Assembly: GCF_030767025.1 (NCBI RefSeq)
Contig: NZ_JASITE010000008.1
Coordinates: forward strand, 298,788 to 362,787
From: Nocardia sp. CC227C
Lineage (GTDB): Bacteria; Actinomycetota; Actinomycetes; Mycobacteriales; Mycobacteriaceae
Direction: 5' to 3'
DNA: 64,000 nt
Shown here: piece by piece, positions 7,874 to 16,754 of the stretch
Numbering within the stretch: position 1 is the first letter of the stretch
Layout of the letters: every line of letters begins with the position of its first letter
The notes under the pieces: model-generated
Told to the model about the DNA's origin: nothing
What the model saw: only the letters and a program-made list of their open reading frames with translations
The model's database searches: none
Position numbers and translations under genes: made by a program

Positions 7874-8659
7874 TTAGATGACCTTCTGGCCGACCAGGTA
7901 GGTGGCGATCTGGTTGCCGCCCTCACCTTCGTCGACGATCTTCTCGCCCGCCGTGCGCGGCGGCTTCGGGGTCACACCGGTCACCTGGGTGCCGGCGTTC
8001 GCAACGCCCACGGTCTCGGGGTCCACGCCCAGGTCGGCCAGGGTGAAGGTCTGCACTTCCTTCTTCTTGGCGGCCATGATGCCCTTGAAGGACGGGAAGC
8101 GCGGCTCGTTGATCTTCTCGTTGACCGAGACGATGGCCGGGAGGCTGGCCTCCAGCTTGAACACGCCCTCGTCGGTCTCGCGCTCGCCGGTGACCTTGTC
8201 GCCGTCGACGGTCAGCTTGCGCAGGTGGGTCAGCTGCGGCAGGCCCAGGTACTCGGCGACGATGGCCGGGACGGCGCCGGCGCGGCCATCGGTGGACTCG
8301 TTGCCGGCGATGACCAGCTCGACACCCTCGATCTGGCCCAGCGCGGCGGCGAGGATGTAGGAGGTCTGCACGGCGTCGGAGCCGTGGATGGCGTCATCCT
8401 GGATGTGGATGGCCTTGTCGGCGCCCATGGACAGCGCCTTGCGGATGGCCTCGGTGGCCCGCGCCGGACCCGCGGCCAGGACGGTGACCTCGCCGCCCTG
8501 CGCCTCCTTGATCAGCAGCGCCTCTTCGACGGCGCGCTCGTTGATCTCGTCGAGGATGGCGTCGGCGGCCTCGCGGTCGAGGGTGTAGTCACCGTCGGTC
8601 AGCTTGCGCTCGGACCAGGTGTCGGGAACCTGCTTGATCAGTACGACGATGTTCGGCAT
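7874..8659 (-). CDS. etfB: Electron transfer flavoprotein subunit beta
   Basis: A 261-residue ETF beta subunit (FixA). MPNIVVLIKQVPDTW is the usual start, and the nucleotide-binding region includes AGNESTDGRAGAVPAIVAEYLGLP. The reading frame stays open upstream, but the ATG at 8659 is the family start; AGGAGG lies about 13 bases before it. The divergent gap to the methyltransferase contains a 22-bp palindrome that may control this operon. Confidence 0.97.
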   Translation of the reverse strand: MPNIVVLIKQVPDTWSERKLTDGDYTLDREAADAILDEINERAVEEALLIKEAQGGEVTVLAAGPARATEAIRKALSMGADKAIHIQDDAIHGSDAVQTSYILAAALGQIEGVELVIAGNESTDGRAGAVPAIVAEYLGLPQLTHLRKLTVDGDKVTGERETDEGVFKLEASLPAIVSVNEKINEPRFPSFKGIMAAKKKEVQTFTLADLGVDPETVGVANAGTQVTGVTPKPPRTAGEKIVDEGEGGNQIATYLVGQKVI

Positions 8660-8752
8660 TGGTCTTCGTCGACCTCCTGTTCTGGTGGCACTGGGGTGTG
8701 GCGGTCGCACGACTGCCCACATGTGTAGCTCGGCCAGGACATTACCCTACGT

Positions 8753-8774
8753 TAAGTTACTCGTGGGTAACTTA
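8753..8774. promoter_or_regulatory. 22-bp palindrome between etfB and methyltransferase
   Basis: TAAGTTAC (8753-8760) and GTAACTTA (8767-8774) form perfect 8-bp arms around TCGTGG. The size and form suit a TetR-type dimer site. It lies 94 bases upstream of etfB and 69 bases upstream of the methyltransferase start. Confidence 0.65.
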
Positions 8775-8830
8775 GGCTGTGATGTTTTGCATGACCCCCC
8801 TCCGACGCCGAGTGTGATACAGGCAACCGC

Positions 8831-8836
8831 TAACGT
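8831..8836 (+). promoter_or_regulatory. -10 element TAACGT, leaderless start
   Basis: TAACGT ends 7 bases before the GTG at 8844, consistent with a leaderless transcript. Confidence 0.5.
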
Positions 8837-8843
8837 CGGACGG

Positions 8844-9626
8844 GTGAGCGATGCCGTTGTATCCCCCGAAGACCACGCCGATCCGCTGCCGCTGACCGGC
8901 GAGCGGACGGTGCCCGGCATCGCCGAGGAGAACTACTGGTTCCGCCGCCACGAAATCGCTTACGCCCGACTGCTACCGCGCTGCGCGGGCAAGACCGTGC
9001 TCGAGGCCGGCAGCGGAGAAGGCTACGGGGCCGACATGATCGCCGGCGTGGCCGCGCGGGTCATCGGGCTGGACTACGACGACTCCGCGGTCGCGCACGT
9101 GCGGGCCAAGTACCCACGGGTGGAGATGATCCAGGGCAATCTCGCCGAACTGCCGCTCGAGGACGCCTCGGTCGACGTGGTGGTGAACTTCCAGGTCATC
9201 GAACACCTGTGGGACCAGGCGCAATTCGTGCGCGAATGCCTGCGGGTGCTGCGGCCCGGCGGCGAGCTGCTGATCAGCACCCCCAATCGCATCACCTTCT
9301 CGCCGGGGCGCGATACGCCGCTCAATCCTTTCCACACCCGGGAACTCGATGCCGCCGAACTCACCGAACTGCTTGTCGAGGCCGGTTTCCGGGTCGATGT
9401 CATGAGCGGCGTGTTCCACGGCGCGACCCTGGCCGCACTGGACCAGAAGTGGGGCGGGTCGATCATCGACGCGCAGATCGAGCGGGCGGTCGCCGGACAG
9501 CCGTGGCCCGCCGAGCTGGCCGCCGATGTGGCGGCGGTGTCCATCGACGACTTCGACCTGCTCGCCGACTCCGACTCCGATATCGACGCCAGCCTCGATC
9601 TGGTCGCCGTCGCGGTGAAACCGTGA
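8844..9626 (+). CDS. SAM-dependent methyltransferase of the methylglucose lipopolysaccharide cluster
   Basis: A 260-residue class I methyltransferase. The SAM-binding loop LEAGSGEGYGADMI is followed by the acidic GLDYDDSAV and by VVVNFQVIEHLWD and LRPGGELLISTPN. The GTG at 8844 has a -10 element 7 bases upstream, so long upstream extensions of the frame are not used. Its stop overlaps the branching enzyme start (GTGA). It matches Rv3030, next to Rv3031 and Rv3032, which are linked to 6-O-methylglucose lipopolysaccharide synthesis in mycobacteria; methylating the glucan is the likely role. Confidence 0.85.
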   Translation: MSDAVVSPEDHADPLPLTGERTVPGIAEENYWFRRHEIAYARLLPRCAGKTVLEAGSGEGYGADMIAGVAARVIGLDYDDSAVAHVRAKYPRVEMIQGNLAELPLEDASVDVVVNFQVIEHLWDQAQFVRECLRVLRPGGELLISTPNRITFSPGRDTPLNPFHTRELDAAELTELLVEAGFRVDVMSGVFHGATLAALDQKWGGSIIDAQIERAVAGQPWPAELAADVAAVSIDDFDLLADSDSDIDASLDLVAVAVKP

Positions 9627-11185
9627 GCGCGAAGTCCGCGGTTCCGGGCCAGTTCACGCTGGTCCTGCACTCGCACCTGCCCTGGCTGGCCCACCACGGG
9701 CGGTGGCCGGTCGGCGAGGAGTGGCTCTACCAGTCCTGGGCAGCGTCCTACCTGCCGGTGGCCCGGGTACTGAGAAGCCTTGCCGCCGAAGGCCGTTCGC
9801 ATCTGCTGAGCCTGGGCATCACGCCGGTGCTGGCGGCGCAGCTGGACGACCCGCACTGCCTGTCCGGCATGCACCACTGGCTGGGCAACTGGCGACTGCG
9901 CGCGGACGAAGCCTCCATGAGTGGGAATACCGCACTCGGCGCGCACGAACACCGGCTCGCCACGGCGGCGCTCGCGGACTTCGAGACGCGCTGGCGACAC
10001 GGGGCCTCGCCGGTGTGGCGCGAACTCATCGACGCCGACGCCATCGAACTGCTGGGCGGGCCGCTGGCGCACCCCTTCCAGCCGCTGCTGGACCAGCGGC
10101 TGCGCGCCTACCAGCTCAGCGAGGGCCTCGCCGACGCGCGACAGCGGTGGGGCCACACGCCCGCGGGCATCTGGGCTCCCGAATGCGGATTCACCCCCGG
10201 CATGGAGCGGGACTACGCGGCGGCCGGGATCTCGCACTTCCTGTGCGACGGACCCGCGCTGCGCGGTGACACCACCCTCGGGCGGCCGGTGTGGGACTCC
10301 GACGTGGTGGTGTTCGGCCGCGATCTGCACGTGTCCTATCGCGTGTGGTCGCCGAAATCCGGCTATCCGGGTCAGCCCTACTATCGTGATTTCCATCACT
10401 ACGATCACGCCACCGGGCTCAAGCCCGCGCGGGTCACGGGCAAGACCGTGGCCGGGCCGGACAAGGCTCCCTACGATCCGGAACTCGCCGCCGCGGCCGT
10501 CGAACGCGATGTCGCGGACTTCGTGGAGACGGTGCGCGAACGCCTGCTCGCGGAGTCCGAGCGGATCGGCCGCCCGGCCCTCGTGGTGGCCGCCTTCGAC
10601 ACCGAACTGTTCGGGCACTGGTGGCACGAGGGACCGCGGTGGCTGGAACAGGTGCTGCGCGCACTGCCCGAGGCCGGGGTCACCGTCGGCACCCTCGCCG
10701 ACGCCCGCGCCCGCGGCTACGTGGGCGAACGCGTGGAACTGGCCGACTCGTCGTGGGGTTCGGGCAAGGACTGGCGGGTGTGGGCCGGGGATCAGGTGCG
10801 CGATCTGGTCGACCTCGACGCCGAGATCGTGCGGCTGGCCCTGGACACCCTGGACAAGATGCGCACCGACCAGGACGGCCTGCGCGATCCGGTGGCCGAC
10901 CAGCTGCTGCGCGAGGCCATCCTCACCGTCTCCAGTGACTGGGCGTTCATGGTGTCGAAGGATTCGGCCGCCGGTTACGCCCGCGACCGCGCCCATCAGC
11001 ACGCCCACGCCGTCCGCGAGATCGCGGCCGCCATTTCGGCCGGGCAACTCGCCAAAGCCCGGCGGTTGGCGGCAGGATGGAGCGCGGCCGACGGACTCTT
11101 CCCGGCGCTGGACGCGCGCCGACTCGGCCCTGCCGCCCCGGCGGGGGCGACGGCCCCGGAGGAGGCAGCTTGCGTAACCACGTAG
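9623..11185 (+). CDS. Glycoside hydrolase family 57 1,4-alpha-glucan branching enzyme
   Basis: A 520-residue GH57 enzyme that introduces alpha-1,6 branches into alpha-glucan. The catalytic nucleophile is Glu187 in GIWAPECGFTPG and the acid/base is Asp326 in AAFDTELFGHWWHEG; the N-terminal LHSHLPWLAHHG is the usual GH57 strand. The GTG at 9623 overlaps the upstream stop, indicating translational coupling. It corresponds to Rv3031. The product is probably the glucan core of methylglucose lipopolysaccharide rather than bulk glycogen. Confidence 0.92.
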   Translation: MSAKSAVPGQFTLVLHSHLPWLAHHGRWPVGEEWLYQSWAASYLPVARVLRSLAAEGRSHLLSLGITPVLAAQLDDPHCLSGMHHWLGNWRLRADEASMSGNTALGAHEHRLATAALADFETRWRHGASPVWRELIDADAIELLGGPLAHPFQPLLDQRLRAYQLSEGLADARQRWGHTPAGIWAPECGFTPGMERDYAAAGISHFLCDGPALRGDTTLGRPVWDSDVVVFGRDLHVSYRVWSPKSGYPGQPYYRDFHHYDHATGLKPARVTGKTVAGPDKAPYDPELAAAAVERDVADFVETVRERLLAESERIGRPALVVAAFDTELFGHWWHEGPRWLEQVLRALPEAGVTVGTLADARARGYVGERVELADSSWGSGKDWRVWAGDQVRDLVDLDAEIVRLALDTLDKMRTDQDGLRDPVADQLLREAILTVSSDWAFMVSKDSAAGYARDRAHQHAHAVREIAAAISAGQLAKARRLAAGWSAADGLFPALDARRLGPAAPAGATAPEEAACVTT

Positions 11186-11222
11186 GGGTCCGCGGACGCC
11201 GCACAGTTACAGAAGGACCCCG

Positions 11223-12485
11223 ATGAAAATTCTGATGGTGTCGTGGGAGTACCCGCCCGTCGTAGTCGGCGGGCTGGGCCGCCACGTCCACCACCTGGCC
11301 ACCGAACTGGCCGCCGCCGGACACGAGGTGGTGGTGCTGGCCCGGCGGCCCATGGGCACCGACGCGAGCACCCACCCCACCCACTCCTTCGTGGAGGACG
11401 GCGTCCTGGTGGTGGCGGTGGCCGAGGATCCGCCGTGCTTCGACTTCGGCGAGGACATGCTGGCCTGGACGCTGGCCATGGGGCACGCCATGGTGCGGGC
11501 CGGGGTGGCGCTCACCAAACCCGGCATCGGCGAGGGCTGGGCGCCGGATGTGGTGCACGCCCACGACTGGCTGGTCGCGCATCCGGCCATCGCGCTGGCC
11601 GAGTTCTACGACGTGCCACTGGTTTCCACCATTCACGCCACCGAGGCCGGGCGGCACAGCGGCTGGGTGTCGGGCCGGGTCAATCGGCAGGTGCATTCGG
11701 TGGAATGGTGGCTGGCGCACGAATCCGACGCGCTCATCACCTGTTCGGCCTCCATGCGGGAGGAGGTGGAGCGCCTCTACAACCCCGAGCGCACCCCGCT
11801 CGCCGTCATCCGCAACGGAATCGACGTGGGCGCGTGGACATTCCGCGAGCGCGCTCCCCGCTCGGGTCCGCCGCGCCTGCTGTACGTCGGCCGCCTGGAG
11901 TACGAGAAGGGCGTGCAGGACGCCATCGCCGCCCTGCCCCGCATCCGGAAAGCGCATCCCGGAACGACGTTGACCATCGCCGGGGTCGGCACCCAGTTCG
12001 ACTGGCTGCGCGAGCGCGCCCGCGCGCACCGGGTGGCCCGCGCCGTCAACTTCGCCGGCCGCCTGGACCACACCGACCTGCTGGGCTGGCTGCACAGCGC
12101 CGACGCGATCGTGCTGCCCAGCCGCTACGAGCCGTTCGGCATCGTGGCGCTGGAGGCGGCCGCCGCCGGCACCCCGCTGGTCACCTCCACCGCGGGCGGC
12201 CTCGGTGAACTGGTGACCGACGGCGTCACCGGCGCGTCCTTCGCGCCCGCCGACGTCAGCGGCCTGGTCGACGCGGCCCTCTCGGTCCTCGACGACCAGC
12301 CCGCCGCCCAGGACCGCGCCTGGGCCGCCCGCGAACGCCTCACCGCCGACTTCGCCTGGGACGTGGTCGCCGCCGAAACCGCCCTGGTCTACCAGGCCGC
12401 CAAACGCCGCGTCCGCACCCCGCTGTCCCGCCCGGTCATCATGGAACGCCCACTGCCGGAACGCGATCCGAACCAGCCGTACTGA
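11223..12485 (+). CDS. GT4 family glycosyltransferase (alpha-1,4-glucan elongation)
   Basis: A 420-residue GT-B glycosyltransferase. The N-terminal MKILMVSWEYPPVVVGGLGRH resembles glycogen synthase-like GT4 enzymes, and the EX7E motif is at Glu303-Glu311 (YEPFGIVALE). It corresponds to Rv3032, assigned to elongation of methylglucose lipopolysaccharide in M. tuberculosis. It follows the branching enzyme by 37 bases in the same operon. Confidence 0.92.
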   Translation: MKILMVSWEYPPVVVGGLGRHVHHLATELAAAGHEVVVLARRPMGTDASTHPTHSFVEDGVLVVAVAEDPPCFDFGEDMLAWTLAMGHAMVRAGVALTKPGIGEGWAPDVVHAHDWLVAHPAIALAEFYDVPLVSTIHATEAGRHSGWVSGRVNRQVHSVEWWLAHESDALITCSASMREEVERLYNPERTPLAVIRNGIDVGAWTFRERAPRSGPPRLLYVGRLEYEKGVQDAIAALPRIRKAHPGTTLTIAGVGTQFDWLRERARAHRVARAVNFAGRLDHTDLLGWLHSADAIVLPSRYEPFGIVALEAAAAGTPLVTSTAGGLGELVTDGVTGASFAPADVSGLVDAALSVLDDQPAAQDRAWAARERLTADFAWDVVAAETALVYQAAKRRVRTPLSRPVIMERPLPERDPNQPY

Positions 12486-12494
12486 CACCGACGA

Positions 12495-12519
12495 TGCGCG
12501 CGCCGCTCCCGTGCGCGCA
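12495..12519 (+). terminator. Hairpin downstream of the GT4 gene
   Basis: TGCGCGC (12495-12501) and GCGCGCA (12513-12519) pair across an 11-base loop, 10 bases past the glycosyltransferase stop. The next gene is convergent. Confidence 0.4.
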
Positions 12520-12596
12520 CCGGGTCACCGTAGCGAACAGGTGCGCCCGGTCCCGGCGCCGACCGAGACGAGCGCCACGCCGACAGCCGCGGCGAT

Positions 12597-13841
12597 TCAG
12601 CGCAGCACACCGGCCGCGCGGGCGGCGGTGAGCCACGTGGGGAATTCGCCGAGCAGCCGGGAGTAGAGTTCGGCATCGTCGATGCGGTCGATATCGTCGA
12701 CCGCGAAGAACCCCGCATTGTCGACCACGCGGCCGTCGAGTTCGTCGAGGCTGCGCAGCAGACCGTAGTCGGCCCGCCCCAGACCGACGAACTGCCAGAA
12801 CACGGGCAGCCGGGCGGCTTCGCGCATCAGGCGTGCGATCTTCGTTTTGTCGGAGAAGCCGCCGTCGGTGAAGAACAGCACCAGGGTCGGCGCGTCGCCG
12901 GGGCGCAGCGTGGACATGATCTCGCTGATGATCGGGACCTCGGAGTTCACCGCCCCGATCGGCTTGTAGTCGATACCGCCGTGCGTGCCGTAGACGTGCA
13001 GATAGGTCTGCGACCACGACTCGGCCTGGTCCACCGTCACATTCGGCAGTCGCAGAAAGGATTTGGCGTACAGGTACGGTTCGAGCACACCGTCGTCGTC
13101 GAGCTGGACGGCCACCGGGATCATCCGCCGCACCACGCGGTGCACGACCTTGTCCCGGTAGAGCCGATGCATACTGCCGGTCTTGTCGATCACCAGCACC
13201 ACCCGGGCCCGCTCCGTCGCGGCCTGCTTCACCAACAGCACCTTGGCGACTTCGCGCTTGCTCAGGTCCAGCCGCCGCCGCTCGTCGGCCGACAGCCGCT
13301 CCTCACCGGGCACCGAACGCACCACCGGCTGCTCGGCGGCCTCCGGCGCATCGTCCACCGTCACACCGTGATCGGTGACCAGCGCCGCGAAACCGCCCGC
13401 GTACCCCTGCCCCACCGCTCGCACCTTCCAGTCCGGTCCGCGCCGGTAGAGTTCCAGCGCGATCACCACGGACTCGCTGGTCAGACCCTCGATCGTGTAC
13501 TCGTACAGCGGATTTCCCGCCGCATCGCGCACGCTGGCCGAGGGCGCGCCGTGCCGTCCGAAGGTGTCGCCCGCATCGCCGAGGGTGAGCACCACCCGCA
13601 CGGCGTCCACGTCGGCGGGCACCGCGCCGAGCGAGAACGACAGCTCACCATCGGCTCCCGTCAACCGCACCCCCGGGCCCTGTGGCTGATTGAAGAACAC
13701 GAAATCGGCGTCCGAGCGCACCTGCCGTCGCGAGGTGAGCAGCAGCGCCGCGATATCGGCCGCGGCGTCGGTGCGCACCGCGACCGTCAACTCCGCGACC
13801 GGCAGCGCCGCGTTCTGCCCCTTCATCAGTGCTCGAGCCAC
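12597..13841 (-). CDS. TerD domain and von Willebrand factor A domain protein
   Basis: A 414-residue two-domain protein. The N-terminal half is TerD-like (ALPVAELTVAVR..., DFVFFNQPQGPGVRL, TIEGLTSESVVIALELYRRG). The C-terminal half is a vWA domain of the TerF/TerY type with a MIDAS-like DKTGSM and a later LFFTDGG. TerD proteins bind calcium and belong to the Ter stress-response network. The GTG at 13841 has GGAG 5 bases upstream; the ATG at 13826 is an alternative. It lies 46 bases after the NACHT-like gene, so co-transcription is likely. The pair interrupts the mycobacterial gene order. Confidence 0.85.
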   Translation of the reverse strand: MARALMKGQNAALPVAELTVAVRTDAAADIAALLLTSRRQVRSDADFVFFNQPQGPGVRLTGADGELSFSLGAVPADVDAVRVVLTLGDAGDTFGRHGAPSASVRDAAGNPLYEYTIEGLTSESVVIALELYRRGPDWKVRAVGQGYAGGFAALVTDHGVTVDDAPEAAEQPVVRSVPGEERLSADERRRLDLSKREVAKVLLVKQAATERARVVLVIDKTGSMHRLYRDKVVHRVVRRMIPVAVQLDDDGVLEPYLYAKSFLRLPNVTVDQAESWSQTYLHVYGTHGGIDYKPIGAVNSEVPIISEIMSTLRPGDAPTLVLFFTDGGFSDKTKIARLMREAARLPVFWQFVGLGRADYGLLRSLDELDGRVVDNAGFFAVDDIDRIDDAELYSRLLGEFPTWLTAARAAGVLR

Positions 13842-13887
13842 AACCACTCCAGATGTCGATCCCAATGAACCCGCGCAGCCTAACCCG

Positions 13888-16062
13888 CTACGTCCGGGCA
13901 AGCGCCGGTGCGGTCGCGGGCCGGGGGTCGGATGCGGTGCGGGGCAACGGGTTCGCCAGCAGCCAGCGGCGGAAGGATTCGTCGCTGAACTGGTAGTGGC
14001 CGCCGCCGGCGCGCAGCAGGCCGGCGCGGTGCGCCCAGTCGAGGAATTCCGCCGGGCGGGCGCTGAACTGCTCGCTGCCGAGCAGGACCAGACAGGCGCA
14101 CCAGTAGCGCACCCGGCGGACGACGGCGCCGCCGCCGCCCACCACCAGCACCGCCACCACGGCCGTGAACAGCGCCAGGCGCGGCCCGGACCGGTGGGTC
14201 ACGATCATGACGGTGAGGTAGCCGATCACCAGCAGCGCCGCGGCCGCGAGCAGCAGCACCCATCCGGTCCGGCCCCACCGGAACAGCCAGCGGTAGTCGG
14301 CGGCGGGTTCGAGGAAGCGGTTCTCCAGCACCGGGCCGAGGAAGGCCAGCAGGGCGGCGAGCAGCGCGGCGATCGGCCAGATTCCCGCCACCCCGGCCAT
14401 GCCGTGGCCGACCAGCAGGATTACCCGATCGTGCAGCCACGGCGTGGGCGCGGCGTCGGCGATGGCGGCGGCCTGGGCCACCGTGACCGCCAGCCCGACC
14501 ACGAAACCCGTTGCGGCGAACCGGGTGGCGCGCTCGACGAGGCGGGAGGTGCTGCCCGACCAGCCGCGCGCGGCCACCGCGGCCGCGGCGATGGCCGAGA
14601 CGGCCAGGCCGATGGCGAGGGTGCGGGCCGATTCCATGGGCCGGTATTCCCACCAGGCGATATCGACCGCCAGCGCCACCACCAGTCCGGCGAACAAGGC
14701 CGTCGCGCCCACCCGGGCGGGCACGCTCGCCACGGGCGACCAGGACTGGCGGGTCCAGGTCGGCGCCGAACTCACCACCCCGCACAGCAGGGCGAGCGGG
14801 ATCAGCAGCGGGTCGAGATCGAAAGCCGGTGCCGCGCAGGACCATCCGAACAGCCCGAACAACCCCTCCCCGGAGGAGGTGGGCAGGCAGGCGTAGCGCG
14901 TGGTCAGCATGCCGTAGGCGTAGCCGAGCAGGATGAAGCCGAGCACCGCGGCGAGCGTGGCGTGCAGCAGGCGCGACCGCCTGCCGACCAGCTCCCAGAT
15001 GTCGTCGCGGCCGAAGACGGTGTCGATGCGGCCGGAGCGCGGCCGGGTGCCCAGATAGCGCGCGAGACCGTGCAGCCAGCGATGCACGTGCGCTTCGGGA
15101 TAGGCGTCGCCGCCCGCGGTGCGCGCGGTGGCGTCGACCGCCGCGCCCAGCACCGCCGAGTGCAGCAGCGCGGACACCTCGGCCTCACTGCCCGCGCAGG
15201 CCAGCCGCACGATGTCGTCGGCGTCGGTGCGCCGCAGATAGCTCACGGCGAGCGTGAAACGCAGTGGGGTGCGCAGGGATCGGGCCAGCGGACCGTCCGG
15301 GCTCTCCACCAGCCGCCACACCACCGGCTTCCAGGTATCGCTGTCGTAGCTGGGATCGACCCGCATCTCGTTGAGCCGCTCCAGCACCGTCTGGGTGCCG
15401 ATGGGCTGGAGTTCGATCACCGTCGCCGCGGTCAGCGCCGCACGGTCGGCACGCAGCCGCTGATAGACGTCGGCATCGCAGCCCAGCACCAACGGCCGGT
15501 CCGCCCATTCGTCGGCGTCGAGCTGCTCGATCGCGCGGCGCAGCCGAATCGGTTCGCGCCCCGGCACATCCATGGCGTCGGCGCGTTCCAGCATCGGCAG
15601 GATCGCACCGGTCTCCACCAGTCGCCGCACCACCATCGTGTGCAGTCCGTAGTCGCGGGCGATGCGCTCGGCGAGCCATCCGGTCAGGCTGCGCGTCAAC
15701 GGGTTCCAGGTGCTGGCATCCACTCGCACCGGGATCGGACCGCGTTCCCCGGCGGGCAGGCCGTCGCGTGCGGCGTGCCGGGCGAGCAGCAGGCCGAGCA
15801 GGGTGACGGCCTTGCCCGCGCCGGGCTCGCCCAGAATCACCAGGCGATCGCCGGTGCGGTGCGGATAGTATTCGCCGATGCGCCGCACGGTGCGAATGGC
15901 CGGGTCCTCGTATTCGGCTTCAGGAGCCCAGCTTTCGAATCGAATTCGGTCATATTCGACACTTCGGTCGTATTCGGCACGCGACATCCAGAGCAGGGCC
16001 AGATTCTCCTGTTCCCGCTCCCGCACCGCTCGGGCCAGGTCCTCGGCCCTGCGAACCAACAA
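13888..16062 (-). CDS. NACHT-like membrane protein with degenerate nucleotide-binding motifs
   Basis: A 724-residue protein with an N-terminal NACHT-like NTPase region and about eight hydrophobic segments in the second half, then a short cytoplasmic-looking tail (GGGHYQFSDESFRRWLLAN) like that of actinobacterial membrane NACHT proteins. The key motifs are weakened. Walker A reads GEPGAGKA, with Ala where Ser/Thr normally follows Lys. The Walker B region reads LPMLERADAMD instead of LPVLDGLDE, with catalytic Glu replaced by Ala. The usual TCR motif reads GCD. It may bind nucleotide poorly or not hydrolyse it. The TTG at 16062 has AGGGGG about 7 bases upstream; a TTG at 16086 is also open. Function unknown. 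Confidence 0.8.
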   Translation of the reverse strand: MLVRRAEDLARAVREREQENLALLWMSRAEYDRSVEYDRIRFESWAPEAEYEDPAIRTVRRIGEYYPHRTGDRLVILGEPGAGKAVTLLGLLLARHAARDGLPAGERGPIPVRVDASTWNPLTRSLTGWLAERIARDYGLHTMVVRRLVETGAILPMLERADAMDVPGREPIRLRRAIEQLDADEWADRPLVLGCDADVYQRLRADRAALTAATVIELQPIGTQTVLERLNEMRVDPSYDSDTWKPVVWRLVESPDGPLARSLRTPLRFTLAVSYLRRTDADDIVRLACAGSEAEVSALLHSAVLGAAVDATARTAGGDAYPEAHVHRWLHGLARYLGTRPRSGRIDTVFGRDDIWELVGRRSRLLHATLAAVLGFILLGYAYGMLTTRYACLPTSSGEGLFGLFGWSCAAPAFDLDPLLIPLALLCGVVSSAPTWTRQSWSPVASVPARVGATALFAGLVVALAVDIAWWEYRPMESARTLAIGLAVSAIAAAAVAARGWSGSTSRLVERATRFAATGFVVGLAVTVAQAAAIADAAPTPWLHDRVILLVGHGMAGVAGIWPIAALLAALLAFLGPVLENRFLEPAADYRWLFRWGRTGWVLLLAAAALLVIGYLTVMIVTHRSGPRLALFTAVVAVLVVGGGGAVVRRVRYWCACLVLLGSEQFSARPAEFLDWAHRAGLLRAGGGHYQFSDESFRRWLLANPLPRTASDPRPATAPALART

Positions 16063-16184
16063 GGATCTACCCCCTAAGTCGGACAATCGCCCCTACTCTC
16101 GCCGCACTGCTGCGCGACAGCATGCCATATGTTCCACCGTCACAGCAGCAGGGTTGCGTTGTAAATCAACCCTTTTCGAATTGG

Positions 16185-16724
16185 TCAGGAATCCATTTTC
16201 TTCAGGACGCGCTGCACCGTGAGAAATGTGCGCGTGGTGATGTCCTTGCCGTACTGCCGTTCCAGCCACGTCATGAAGCCCGCGCCGTTCGGCGCGCTGT
16301 TGTCCACCACCCACAGCACCGCCCGCGCCGCCGGGTCGTAGCCGACGACCCGGACGGTCGCGTCGAGTTCATCGGGGGCGGACGGCGGCGGGGTGTCGGC
16401 GCGGAGGAAGGTGACGGTCAGGTAGGTCTCCCGGCAATGCGTCAATCCCTCGAAGGGATCGGCGTCGACCAGCGCCCGCAGCTCCTCGTAACCGCGGATG
16501 AGCGTGCCGCCGCCGATGCCGAGTTCACCGCGCAACGCCTCCTGGATGCGGGATTCCAGGGCCGGAACGTCGGTCTCCGCACCGCGGAAGACGATATTGC
16601 CGCTGGAGAGCACCGAGGCGACGCCCTCGAAACCGAGACCCTCGAACACTGCGCGCAACTTCTCATTGCGCATATTCGGGTTGCTCGGCATGATCCCGCG
16701 CAGGAAGGCGGCATAGCGTTTCAT
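16185..16724 (-). CDS. DUF1697 family protein
   Basis: A 179-residue protein covering a complete DUF1697 domain (MKRYAAFLRGIMPSNPNMRNEKLRAVFEGLGF, ASVLSSGNIVF). The family has no established function. The ATG at 16724 is the family start and lies 7 bases behind a TAGGTT -10 element, which supports a leaderless transcript and argues against the open extension upstream. Confidence 0.9.
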   Translation of the reverse strand: MKRYAAFLRGIMPSNPNMRNEKLRAVFEGLGFEGVASVLSSGNIVFRGAETDVPALESRIQEALRGELGIGGGTLIRGYEELRALVDADPFEGLTHCRETYLTVTFLRADTPPPSAPDELDATVRVVGYDPAARAVLWVVDNSAPNGAGFMTWLERQYGKDITTRTFLTVQRVLKKMDS

Positions 16725-16731
16725 GCCGCCG

Positions 16732-16737
16732 AACCTA
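16732..16737 (-). promoter_or_regulatory. -10 element TAGGTT, leaderless start
   Basis: On the minus strand TAGGTT ends 7 bases before the ATG of the DUF1697 gene. Confidence 0.55.
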
Positions 16738-16754
16738 CCGGGGCGAACCGACAC

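Noticed and set aside
13690..16077. A 795-codon plus-strand open frame opposite the NACHT-like gene
   Set aside because: Low-complexity Arg/Gly/His/Gln composition typical of antisense frames in GC-rich DNA; the minus strand encodes the recognisable protein.
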